Shown: positions 1-6,591 of the stretch, one piece after another
How the letters are laid out: each line of letters starts with the position of its first letter
Position numbering within the stretch: position 1 is the stretch's first letter
NCBI GenBank assembly: GCA_900554685.1
Contig: USIG01000089.1
Location: 1-7,225, forward strand
DNA: 7,225 bases
Reading direction: 5' to 3'
From: an uncultured Cryptobacterium sp.
GTDB lineage: Bacteria; Actinomycetota; Coriobacteriia; Coriobacteriales; Eggerthellaceae
Notes under the pieces: generated by a model
The model's input: the letters and a program-made list of their open reading frames with translations, nothing else
Database searches by the model: none
What the model was told of the DNA's origin: nothing
Program-made: the position numbers and the translations under genes

Positions 1-584
1 GCTTTTTAGGGGCAAGTCTTGATCATTACCTTGGAAGCGGCACCATGGTTGACATTGGCGGAGGCTCAACCGAGCTTACCCATATCCTTGATGGGCTCGA
101 CCTTGACAAGGTAAGCATTCCGCAAGGTTCCCTTTCGTCTTTTGCAAACTACATGTCAGGCATCTTGCCAAGCACCAAAGAAATGGAGTCCATCGCAAAG
201 CACTTCCGCGCCCTTGCCACTAAAGAAGGAGCCGAAGTGTATGCCTCAAAACAGCTTTATGGTATTGGCGGCTCCATTCGTTCTGCTGCAAAGGTCTATG
301 GCGATTTATGCAACAAAGGTGATCGTTACGAATACCTACTGCCCGAGCACATCGATGATATTTTGTCTCTTTACACCAAAGACCCCGACGCATTTGCCCG
401 CCTTGCTCTTCATACCGTACCTGACCGAATCCACACCTTCATTCCAGGATGCGTTCTTATCAAAGAAATCTTTTCCTTGTGTAAAGCAGAGCGCCTCGAC
501 ATTTTGAAATACGGAGTACGCGAAGGATACCTTGCCGAACGAGTGCTTGTTAAGCCAATCGGTAATTCGGAAAACGATTCATAA
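1..584 (+). CDS. ppx: Ppx/GppA family phosphatase (exopolyphosphatase-like), C-terminal part
   Basis: The 5' end is cut by the window edge; the frame is open from base 3, so about 193 residues are visible and the Met codon at 45 is internal. The segment holds the DIGGGSTEL motif (codons from about 48), the second phosphate-binding loop of the ASKHA-fold Ppx/GppA family. It is followed by YGIGGSIRS, matching the family's later glycine-rich nucleotide-site region, and by the family-typical tail around DRIHTFIPG and ILKYGVREGYL. The family hydrolyses terminal phosphate from polyphosphate or the 5' phosphate of pppGpp; the sequence alone does not separate the two. The protein ends soon after the GVREGYL motif, so it is the short form without a C-terminal HD-like domain. 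The ppk gene begins 119 bases downstream on the same strand, which favours a polyphosphate role (inference). Confidence 0.9.
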   Translation, partial: FLGASLDHYLGSGTMVDIGGGSTELTHILDGLDLDKVSIPQGSLSSFANYMSGILPSTKEMESIAKHFRALATKEGAEVYASKQLYGIGGSIRSAAKVYGDLCNKGDRYEYLLPEHIDDILSLYTKDPDAFARLALHTVPDRIHTFIPGCVLIKEIFSLCKAERLDILKYGVREGYLAERVLVKPIGNSENDS

Positions 585-610
585 AGCACGTAAGACTAAT
601 ACCCAGTTCA

Positions 611-630
611 TATAACAAAACCGCTACAAT
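611..630 (+). promoter_or_regulatory. candidate -10 region(s) for ppk
   Basis: TACAAT at 625-630 matches the sigma-70 type -10 consensus in five of six positions, and TATAAC at 611-616 is an alternative. No convincing -35 lies at 16-18 bases from either, so this is a weak call. A start near 637 would give a leader of about 65 bases containing the hairpin at 645-672. No terminator is visible between ppx and ppk, so read-through from ppx is also possible. Confidence 0.35.
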
Positions 631-644
631 AGATACAACAAAAC

Positions 645-672
645 TGTTTCTTGTGTTCCACACAACGAAACA
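645..672 (+). other. inverted repeat / hairpin in the ppk leader
   Basis: TGTTTC (645-650) and TTGTGT (651-656) pair with ACACAA (660-665) and GAAACA (667-672). This makes a 12-bp stem with one bulged C at 666 and a 3-base apical loop. It lies between the candidate -10 and the Shine-Dalgarno site. No T-tract follows, so it is not an intrinsic terminator. It could be a protein operator or an mRNA structure influencing ppk expression. Confidence 0.6.
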
Positions 673-703
673 CTGGGGAATCGAAAAAGGGAGATTTGAC
701 CTT

Positions 704-3556
704 ATGATGGATACGAAGTCGAAAAACGACCGAACCAACACGTCTGGAGCAAACGCCGATAAATCAGGACGGCCCTACGTTCTTCCCTATATGCAGAACC
801 GAGAGCTTTCTTGGCTTGAATTCAACAAACGCGTTCTTGACCAGGGAGAAGATCATAATGTTCCTCTCCTCGAACGCCTTACGCGCGTATCTATTTTCTC
901 AAGCAACTTGCAAGAGTTTTTCATGGTGCGCGTTGGTAGCTTGACCGACCTTTCTTTGGTCAACAAAGAACTTCGCGACAATAAAACACAAATGACTCCC
1001 GACGAGCAGCTCCGCGCAATCTATGATCGCTGCCACGAGTTGTACCCCGAACAGGAACGCATTTACCACCAGATTCAAGAAAAGCTTACTGAGCGCGGCA
1101 TTCGTCAACTCAAAGAAGATGAGTTGAGCACCGAACAGGAAGCTTATCTTCGTGAGTATCTCAATGCACAGGTAGTTCCTTATCTTTCTCCTCAGATTAT
1201 CAATTCGCGTCATCCTTTCCCTCATCTCGAAAATGGAGCCTTATATGTTTTGCTTCGTTTGGATGAGGAAAATGTTCCTGAAAAAACTAAGGGGAGCGAA
1301 AAGAAAAAAGAAAAGAACCTTGGTGCAGAAGATGCAACTTTTGGTTTGGTTCCTCTGCCCCGCCAGGCAAAGCGCGTTATCTCATTGCCAGGCGAAGGAA
1401 CGCAGTTCATTTTGCTCGAAAATGCCTTAAAGACTATCGTGAGCGATGTCTTTTCCATGTATACCACCAAGCGTGCAAGCGTAATCTGTGTTACCCGTAA
1501 TGCCGATATCGATCCTAACGATGGCACCGAGGATATGGACTACGACTATCGCGAACACATGAAGCGCATTCTGAAAAAGCGTGCACGTCTTGCTCCTGTT
1601 CGCCTTGAAACCGACACGCCTCTTTCCCCTGTAACGAAAAAGTTTCTTCTGAAGCGCTTAGGTCTCAAAATGCATCAGGTCTATGTAACCAGCGTTCCTT
1701 TGGATATGGGTTATGCCTGGGGCTTAGATAGCATGGTAAAGCCCGAGCTTGCTCGTAGGCTATCGCCTGAACCCTTCACGCCCACCTGGCCAGCTTGCCT
1801 GGACAAGAAGCGCTCTATTATCGAACAGGTTTGCGAAAAAGACGTCTTGCTTATGTATCCCTACGAAAGCATGGATCCTTTTGTTGCCATGCTTCGTGAA
1901 GCAGCCAACGATCCGTCGGTAATTTCTATCAAAATTACCCTCTACCGCTTGGCGAGCCAGTCTCATTTAGCTGAAGCACTTCTTGCCGCAGCAGAAAATG
2001 GAAAAGAAGTTACTGCCCTCTTTGAGCTTCGCGCGCGCTTTGATGAATCAAATAACATCGAGTGGTCTCAGCGTTTTGAGCAAGCGGGCGCCAATGTCAT
2101 TTATGGCTTCCATGACTTTAAGGTTCATTCAAAGATTTGCGCAATCACTCGCCATACCGATAAGGGAATTCAGCACATTACCCAACTTGGTACCGGCAAC
2201 TACAACGAAAAGACCTCAAAGCTCTATACCGACTTTTCCTTCATCACCACCGACGAGAGCATCGGTAAAGATGCTGCTGAATTCTTCCGCAACATGAGCT
2301 TGGAAAATGCATCGGATCGCTATCGAACCCTTTCGGTTGCACCTCTCCAAATCAAGCCCATGATTCTCGCTAAGATTGACGAACAGATTGAGCTTGCCCG
2401 CGCTGGTAAGCCAAACGGCTTGATGTTTAAAACCAATTCAGTAACCGACAAAGACATCATCGACAAAATTGCCGAAGCTTCCCAAGCTGGCGTTCACGCA
2501 ACGCTTTTCGTTCGCGGCATTTCCTGCTTGGTACCAGGCGTTGAAGGATATACCGATAACGTAAAGGTTGTCTCTATTGTAGGTCGCCTTCTTGAGCATA
2601 GCCGCATCTATGGCTTCGGCCCTCGCGATAATCGTGAGATTTATCTTTCCAGTGCAGACTTAATGACCCGCAACATGGAAAAGCGTGTTGAGATTGCTTG
2701 GCCTATTACCAACCCAGAGCTCAAAGAAAAAGTTAATGAGTATCTGGATATCTCCCTTTCCGATACCGCAAAACTGCGAATGCTGAAAAGCGATCTTTCC
2801 TATACGCCGCTTGAGTTCTTCGCTGCTGAAGGACCTGATGGTATTCCTGAATCATTTGATTCTCAAGAATATCTTATCGAGAAAGCACGACAAGACTACT
2901 TACACTCTTTGGAGGTTCGCGAAGAACAGGCTGCTCAGCGCAGTGCAGCTGCTCGTGTTCAGCGTATTCGTGATCGCGAGATGAAAGAATCTCCGGTAAC
3001 TCCTCTTGTTGAAAATCCCGAAACAGGAGAGGTTTTAACAGAGTCGAGCGCCCCCGTTCATGTTGAAGAAAACACAACGAGCGAAGTGGCCACCGAACCA
3101 GTTGTTACAGAATCCCTAGAGACAGCTCAAACAACTCCTCGCGTCGCTGCAGAAGCTCCTGTAGCACCTGCGGCTACTGCTCCTACGGCTTCCGCAGCAA
3201 CCCCTGCCCCCGCTGCGGCTCCCACAGCAGCAACCTCTGCCCCTGTAGCCTCACCAGCGGCTTCATCTTCTGAGGTAGCTTACGCTTCTGGAATTGAGGA
3301 AGTTGAACCAGGTGTTGCTGGCCCAAGCGCAACAACAAGCAATCCTACTTATCCTGCCTCTTCTGCCGAAGAAGCCGCCGCCTCACAAGCAACCACTCCG
3401 CAGCAAGCAGCACCTTCACAGCAAGCAGCTACTCCGGAAGTTGAAGTGCTTTCCTCGGAGAAAAAATCTGCCGATGCGGGAGCTATTCAGTTAGTACCCA
3501 AGAAGCCAAGCTTGTGGACTCGTATTAAGTTCTTATTTACTGGCAAGCTCTCTTAA
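704..3556 (+). CDS. ppk: polyphosphate kinase 1 with long low-complexity C-terminal tail
   Basis: PPK1 reversibly moves the gamma-phosphate of ATP onto polyphosphate. I start at ATG 704 (950 residues) because AAAGGGAGA at 686-694 is correctly spaced; the GTG at 653 lies in a hairpin and has no ribosome site. Visible motifs are NRELSWLEFN (32-41, N-terminal domain), FKVHSK with His475 (equivalent to the phosphorylated His435 of E. coli), EHSRIYGFG with His632 (E. coli His592 equivalent) and SSADLMTRN (649-657). The spacing between the two histidines equals that in E. coli. A Lys/Glu-rich insert sits near 190-211. The conserved core should end near residue 728; E. coli PPK is about 690 residues. 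The extra roughly 220 residues are a charged helix (about 722-762), a Glu/Thr/Val then Ala/Pro-rich stretch, three short repeats, and a basic aromatic end with Trp938. The gene ends in a strong terminator and lies downstream of ppx. Confidence 0.97.
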   Translation: MMDTKSKNDRTNTSGANADKSGRPYVLPYMQNRELSWLEFNKRVLDQGEDHNVPLLERLTRVSIFSSNLQEFFMVRVGSLTDLSLVNKELRDNKTQMTPDEQLRAIYDRCHELYPEQERIYHQIQEKLTERGIRQLKEDELSTEQEAYLREYLNAQVVPYLSPQIINSRHPFPHLENGALYVLLRLDEENVPEKTKGSEKKKEKNLGAEDATFGLVPLPRQAKRVISLPGEGTQFILLENALKTIVSDVFSMYTTKRASVICVTRNADIDPNDGTEDMDYDYREHMKRILKKRARLAPVRLETDTPLSPVTKKFLLKRLGLKMHQVYVTSVPLDMGYAWGLDSMVKPELARRLSPEPFTPTWPACLDKKRSIIEQVCEKDVLLMYPYESMDPFVAMLREAANDPSVISIKITLYRLASQSHLAEALLAAAENGKEVTALFELRARFDESNNIEWSQRFEQAGANVIYGFHDFKVHSKICAITRHTDKGIQHITQLGTGNYNEKTSKLYTDFSFITTDESIGKDAAEFFRNMSLENASDRYRTLSVAPLQIKPMILAKIDEQIELARAGKPNGLMFKTNSVTDKDIIDKIAEASQAGVHATLFVRGISCLVPGVEGYTDNVKVVSIVGRLLEHSRIYGFGPRDNREIYLSSADLMTRNMEKRVEIAWPITNPELKEKVNEYLDISLSDTAKLRMLKSDLSYTPLEFFAAEGPDGIPESFDSQEYLIEKARQDYLHSLEVREEQAAQRSAAARVQRIRDREMKESPVTPLVENPETGEVLTESSAPVHVEENTTSEVATEPVVTESLETAQTTPRVAAEAPVAPAATAPTASAATPAPAAAPTAATSAPVASPAASSSEVAYASGIEEVEPGVAGPSATTSNPTYPASSAEEAAASQATTPQQAAPSQQAATPEVEVLSSEKKSADAGAIQLVPKKPSLWTRIKFLFTGKLS
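3383..3436 (+). repeat. three imperfect 18-bp tandem repeats in the ppk tail
   Basis: Units lie at 3383-3400, 3401-3418 and 3419-3436, each six codons and in frame. They encode SQATTP, QQAAPS and QQAATP. The last two share the 11-mer CAGCAAGCAGC. The length is a multiple of three, so gain or loss of units would keep the frame. Confidence 0.7.
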
Positions 3557-3580
3557 CCGTTTGGTTCACAACGTCTCTTT

Positions 3581-3619
3581 GAAGCATCTCCTTTCCAGGG
3601 GGGATGCTTCTTTTTTTTT
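3581..3619 (+). terminator. intrinsic terminator of ppk
   Basis: GAAGCATCTCC (3581-3591) pairs with GGGGATGCTTC (3600-3610), an 11-bp stem with one G-U wobble and an 8-base loop, followed at once by nine T (3611-3619). It begins 24 bases after the ppk stop codon. Confidence 0.95.
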
Positions 3620-3646
3620 GCTGAAACTTGCCTTCGCTTCTATACT
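3618..3646 (+). promoter_or_regulatory. sigma-70-like promoter of the def operon
   Basis: TTGCTG (3618-3623) and TATACT (3641-3646) are separated by 17 bases; the -10 matches the consensus in five of six positions. The predicted start is near 3653, giving a leader of about 78 bases before the def ATG. The -35 overlaps the last bases of the ppk terminator T-tract, so the two transcription units abut. Confidence 0.65.
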
Positions 3647-3660
3647 TTTTACAAACCGCA

Positions 3661-3689
3661 TTTGCTTAAAGGTTTTATCCTTAAGCAAA
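3661..3689 (+). other. hairpin in the def leader
   Basis: TTTGCTTAA (3661-3669) is the exact reverse complement of TTAAGCAAA (3681-3689). With a bulged A at 3670, an inner GG/CC extends the stem to 11 bp around a TTTTAT loop. It lies in the predicted 5' leader, starting about 8 bases after the presumed transcription start. No T-tract follows, so it is not a terminator. An operator or an mRNA-stabilising or regulatory stem is possible. Confidence 0.65.
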
Positions 3690-3734
3690 ATGTACCCTCT
3701 GAACTATTCCACCAACGAGATAGGTGTTCTATGA
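3690..3734 (+). other. possible 14-codon leader ORF overlapping the def start
   Basis: An ATG directly after the leader hairpin opens a reading frame encoding MYPLNYSTNEIGVL. It stops at the TGA of an ATGA overlap with the def start codon at 3731, the arrangement used for translational coupling. Against it, there is no clear Shine-Dalgarno sequence at the right distance upstream of 3690, and so short a frame can arise by chance. Confidence 0.2.
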
Positions 3735-4171
3735 TTCGCTCAATTGTTACTTCGCCTGTTTTTCTTCAGATACCCAGCATAAACGCCACTCAAAGTGATT
3801 GCGCAATTGGTAAAGACCTCAAAGAGACACTACAAGCACATGCGCATGAGTGCGTCGGCATGGCTGCAAACATGATTGGGGTGTCTAAACGTATAATTGC
3901 CGTAAAGGATACCGTAGCTCATGCAGGCAAAAAAGTTCTTCAGGCACCTATAATCCTTATGTACAATCCTGAGATTACGCAATCATGCAACCCTTACGAA
4001 GCAACCGAAGGATGCCTTTCCCTTAGCTCAACTCACAGCACTACACGCTACGAGCACATTACTGTTTGTTATCTTGATGAGCACTTCAAAAAGCAAACAA
4101 GACAATTCAGTGGATATACCGCGCAGATAATTCAACATGAAATCGATCATTGCAACGGTATTTTGATCTAG
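3731..4171 (+). CDS. def: peptide deformylase, short divergent form
   Basis: Peptide deformylase removes the formyl group from the N-terminal Met of new proteins in the cytoplasm. ATG 3731 (146 residues) is chosen because AGGTG at 3722-3726 is well placed; the longer frame from TTG 3662 would begin inside the leader hairpin. Metal ligands are present: EGCLSL (93-98, Cys95) and QHEIDH (135-140, His136 and His140, with Glu137 as catalytic base). Motif 1 reads CVGMAANMIG (41-50), so the Gln of the usual GxGxAAxQ is Met48. At 146 residues it is shorter than typical deformylases (about 165-190). It resembles the short 'GMAANMIG' subgroup I recall from Clostridia and related anaerobes, where it often coexists with a standard enzyme. 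It may be a functional deformylase or a paralogue with altered activity. The next gene's ribosome site overlaps its stop codon. Confidence 0.9.
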   Translation: MIRSIVTSPVFLQIPSINATQSDCAIGKDLKETLQAHAHECVGMAANMIGVSKRIIAVKDTVAHAGKKVLQAPIILMYNPEITQSCNPYEATEGCLSLSSTHSTTRYEHITVCYLDEHFKKQTRQFSGYTAQIIQHEIDHCNGILI

Positions 4172-4180
4172 GAGTCTATC

Positions 4181-5497
4181 ATGCCTAAAGCCCAGATTAC
4201 CAAGGTAGTTCATACTATAGAACCCGTTTTCAACGAACATTCTCGTGTTTTATTGCTCGGCACTATGCCCTCACCCAAATCACGAGAAGTAGGATTTTAT
4301 TATGGTCATCCTCAAAATAGGTTTTGGAAAGTTTTAGCCATCCTTTTTGACGAACCGATTCCTGAGACTATAGATGAAAAACGTGATCTTTGCCTGCGCC
4401 ACAACATAGCTCTGTGGGATGTTCTTTCCAGCTGCACTATCAAAGGAGCCAGCGATGCAAGCATTACGGATGCAAAGCCAAACGACTTGTCGTACATATT
4501 ACAAAAGGCACCTATCGAGGCTCTTTTTACCACAGGAACAAAAGCTGGTCAGCTCTATCGTAAGCTGTGCGAGCCTTCGATAAAAATGCCCTGCACCGTC
4601 TTACCCTCGACAAGTCCTGCAAACTCTCGCGTATCTTTATCTAAGCTTTGCGAAATTTATCGAGAAGCACTTTCTGATCACCTTGTCTTTAAGCCCACCT
4701 ATCCTGTCCTCGATGTCTCAGAAGTGGTGAGTCTTGAGCAAACAATTGCAGCGAAGGGCACCTCTCTTTATACCCTTATGCACCGAGCTGGAAGATTTTT
4801 AGCCTACGAAACTGAAAAAGTCATCGCGCAACGTAACGCTAACAACAACGAAGATTCCCATTCTTCGACACGCAAAACTTCTTCAAAGCTTTCTTGCGAC
4901 ACGCAACTTAACACCGAAGCACAGAACTTTTGCTTAGAAACAGCAAACAAAAAGTCTCCTGTTCGAATCGCGCTAGTCTGCGGCCATGGCAACAATGGTG
5001 GAGATGGATGGGTAGCTGCTGATTACCTAGCAAGAAAAGGATATGAAATAGATCTCATTTCCTCTCTTGCTCCTGAAGACATCAAAGCAGAACCAGCTCA
5101 CACCACAGCAGTCGAACTAAAAGAGGATCTTAGTACTCGCTCAAATGTAGAGCTTTTACTCGCGCCTTCTCATGAAGAGGTTAAAAACAGCCTCTCGCAG
5201 GCCGATCTGATTATTGATGCTCTTTTAGGTACGGGATTTTCGGGCGACACCCTGCGTGAGCCATTCACCACTTGGGTTGAACTTATCAACCAACAAGGGG
5301 TACCCGTTATTTCCGCTGATGTGGCAAGCGGATTTTCTGCGCAAACAGGAAAAGCTGCAACACCCTGCATCAAAGCTCGCCATACCGTCACGATGATCAC
5401 GCTCAAAACAGGCCTAACGTACCCAGATGCTCAAACCTACTGCGGAACAATACGCGTTGCACCCCTTGCTGATATATCGTTTTTAGAAAAACGATAA
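4181..5497 (+). CDS. nnrE: fusion: deoxyinosine/hypoxanthine-DNA glycosylase + NAD(P)H-hydrate epimerase
   Basis: A single 438-residue frame holds two unrelated enzymes. Residues 1-170 match the hypoxanthine-DNA glycosylase family of the uracil-DNA glycosylase superfamily: GTMPSPKS (27-34), FYYGHPQNRFW (39-49), NIALWDVL (75-82) and LPSTSPANSR (141-150). That family excises deaminated adenine from DNA. Residues from about 177 match YjeF N-terminal NAD(P)H-hydrate epimerase, which interconverts R and S forms of damaged hydrated NAD(P)H: EVVSLEQ with LMHRAG (199-204), CGHGNNGGDG (267-276), IIDALLGTGFSG, and SADVASG with catalytic Asp380, where families usually read DxPSG. A polar insert of about 40 residues (about 218-259) separates the first helix from the first strand. 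No ADP-dependent dehydratase domain follows. The ribosome site TAGGAG (4169-4174) overlaps the def stop, so the two genes form an operon. I see no ribosome site for a separate start near the domain junction. Confidence 0.88.
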   Translation: MPKAQITKVVHTIEPVFNEHSRVLLLGTMPSPKSREVGFYYGHPQNRFWKVLAILFDEPIPETIDEKRDLCLRHNIALWDVLSSCTIKGASDASITDAKPNDLSYILQKAPIEALFTTGTKAGQLYRKLCEPSIKMPCTVLPSTSPANSRVSLSKLCEIYREALSDHLVFKPTYPVLDVSEVVSLEQTIAAKGTSLYTLMHRAGRFLAYETEKVIAQRNANNNEDSHSSTRKTSSKLSCDTQLNTEAQNFCLETANKKSPVRIALVCGHGNNGGDGWVAADYLARKGYEIDLISSLAPEDIKAEPAHTTAVELKEDLSTRSNVELLLAPSHEEVKNSLSQADLIIDALLGTGFSGDTLREPFTTWVELINQQGVPVISADVASGFSAQTGKAATPCIKARHTVTMITLKTGLTYPDAQTYCGTIRVAPLADISFLEKR

Positions 5498-5526
5498 GCC
5501 TCACTGCTTAGTTTTGAGGAAGAAGC
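5475..5526. other. inverted repeats at the convergent gene junction (possible weak terminator)
   Basis: TATCGTTTTT (5475-5484) and AAAAACGATA (5487-5496) form a perfect 10-bp inverted repeat with a 2-base centre that covers the fusion gene's stop codon. On the minus strand, a short CCTCA/TGAGG stem just at the asd end (5502-5522) is followed by CTTATCGTTTTT. This could act as a weak terminator for asd. The stem is only 5 bp with an 11-base loop. Confidence 0.35.
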
Positions 5527-6554
5527 AATAACGCAATCTGAATAGCGTTTAAGGCAGCTCCCTTTCGGATCTGATCCGCCACATCCCAGAAAGCAATTCC
5601 GTGTTCAACGGAAGGGTCTTTACGAATACGGCCCACAAAAGCGCCATCAGTGCCTGCAAGTAAGCCCGGCATGGGATATACGTTATGAGCGGTATCGTCC
5701 ATAACAGTAATACCCGGAGCGGCCTCAAGGGCGGCTCGTGCTTGTTCTACGCTGACAGGACCTTCAAACTCAACGTTAATTGCTTCACCGTGACAACGAA
5801 GCACCGGAACGCGAACACACGTTGCAGCAACTTGAATATTGTCATCTCCCATAATTTTTTTGGTTTCCACCACCATCTTCCACTCTTCTTTCGTGGAAGC
5901 GTCATCCAAAAATACATCAATATGAGGAATGCAGTTAAAAGCTATCTGATGAGCAAACGCATCTATGGTCAGCTCCTCACCGTCTAAAAATTGACGAGTC
6001 TGAGCATAGAGCTCTTCCATCGCCTTAGCGCCGGCACCTGATGCGGCCTGATAGGTAGAAACAACAACACGCGTAATGCGCGACAGATCATAAAGTGGCT
6101 TGAGGGCAGCAACCATTTGAATAGTAGAGCAATTCGGATTTGCGATAACGCCGTTGTGCCATTCGATGTCTTGCGGGTTTACCTCGGGAACAATCAGAGG
6201 AACATCATCATCCATACGAAATGCGCTCGAGTTATCAATCATCACAGCGCCCGCATCTACTACCGCCTGACGGAATTGCTTTGAAACACCCGCACCAGCA
6301 CTAAAAAGAGCAATATCCACTCCCTCAAAAGCCTCGGGGGTCATTTCTTGAACCGTCAGTTCACCTGCAGGAACCTTGCCGCAGCCTTTAAAAGGAAGCT
6401 TTTTACCCGCAGAGCGCTTTGATGCCAACGCGCGTACTTCTGCTGCGGGGAAATCGAGGTCATGCAAAACCTCGAGAAATTCATGACCAACCGCACCCGT
6501 TGCACCTGCAACTGCAACAACAGGATTAGCAGGCATTTCCTTTGTCCAGGTCAT
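5508..6554 (-). CDS. asd: aspartate-semialdehyde dehydrogenase
   Basis: This enzyme reduces beta-aspartyl phosphate with NADPH to aspartate semialdehyde, the branch point to lysine/diaminopimelate, threonine and methionine. I start at ATG 6554 (348 residues) because GAAGGAG lies 6 bases upstream; the TTG at 6569 would overlap that ribosome site. Visible features are the NADPH loop GATGAVG (17-23), ANPNCSTIQ with the catalytic Cys142, TYQAASGAG, the acid/base His255 in CHGEAINVEF, and VGRIRKD near the C-terminus. Length and motifs are normal for the family, in the bacterial type found in Gram-positive bacteria. It converges on the nnrE fusion gene with 10 bases between the stop codons. The upstream region is rich in inverted repeats, suggesting leader or operator control, but no known amino-acid riboswitch was recognised. 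Confidence 0.97.
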   Translation of the reverse strand: MTWTKEMPANPVVAVAGATGAVGHEFLEVLHDLDFPAAEVRALASKRSAGKKLPFKGCGKVPAGELTVQEMTPEAFEGVDIALFSAGAGVSKQFRQAVVDAGAVMIDNSSAFRMDDDVPLIVPEVNPQDIEWHNGVIANPNCSTIQMVAALKPLYDLSRITRVVVSTYQAASGAGAKAMEELYAQTRQFLDGEELTIDAFAHQIAFNCIPHIDVFLDDASTKEEWKMVVETKKIMGDDNIQVAATCVRVPVLRCHGEAINVEFEGPVSVEQARAALEAAPGITVMDDTAHNVYPMPGLLAGTDGAFVGRIRKDPSVEHGIAFWDVADQIRKGAALNAIQIALLLLPQN

Positions 6555-6591
6555 AAAAAGCTCCTTCAAATAGGGTTATAAGATTTATTGC

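Noticed and set aside
653..703. Longer ppk reading frame from GTG 653
   Set aside because: No ribosome site upstream and the codon lies inside a hairpin; ATG 704 has a good AAAGGGAGA site.
3140..3270. Ala/Pro-rich ppk segment as a sign of frameshift or separate gene
   Set aside because: The frame is continuous from the PPK core and ends in a structured basic tail just before a terminator, so it is a genuine extension.
3662..3730. Longer def reading frame from TTG 3662
   Set aside because: Starts within the leader hairpin with no ribosome site; the homologous protein begins at the ATG 3731 MIRSIV sequence.
5685..5987. Plus-strand frame of 100 codons inside asd
   Set aside because: Fully antisense to a clearly conserved asd sequence with no protein-family motif.
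6555..6569. Longer asd reading frame from TTG 6569
   Set aside because: The TTG codon overlaps the start of the Shine-Dalgarno region serving ATG 6554.
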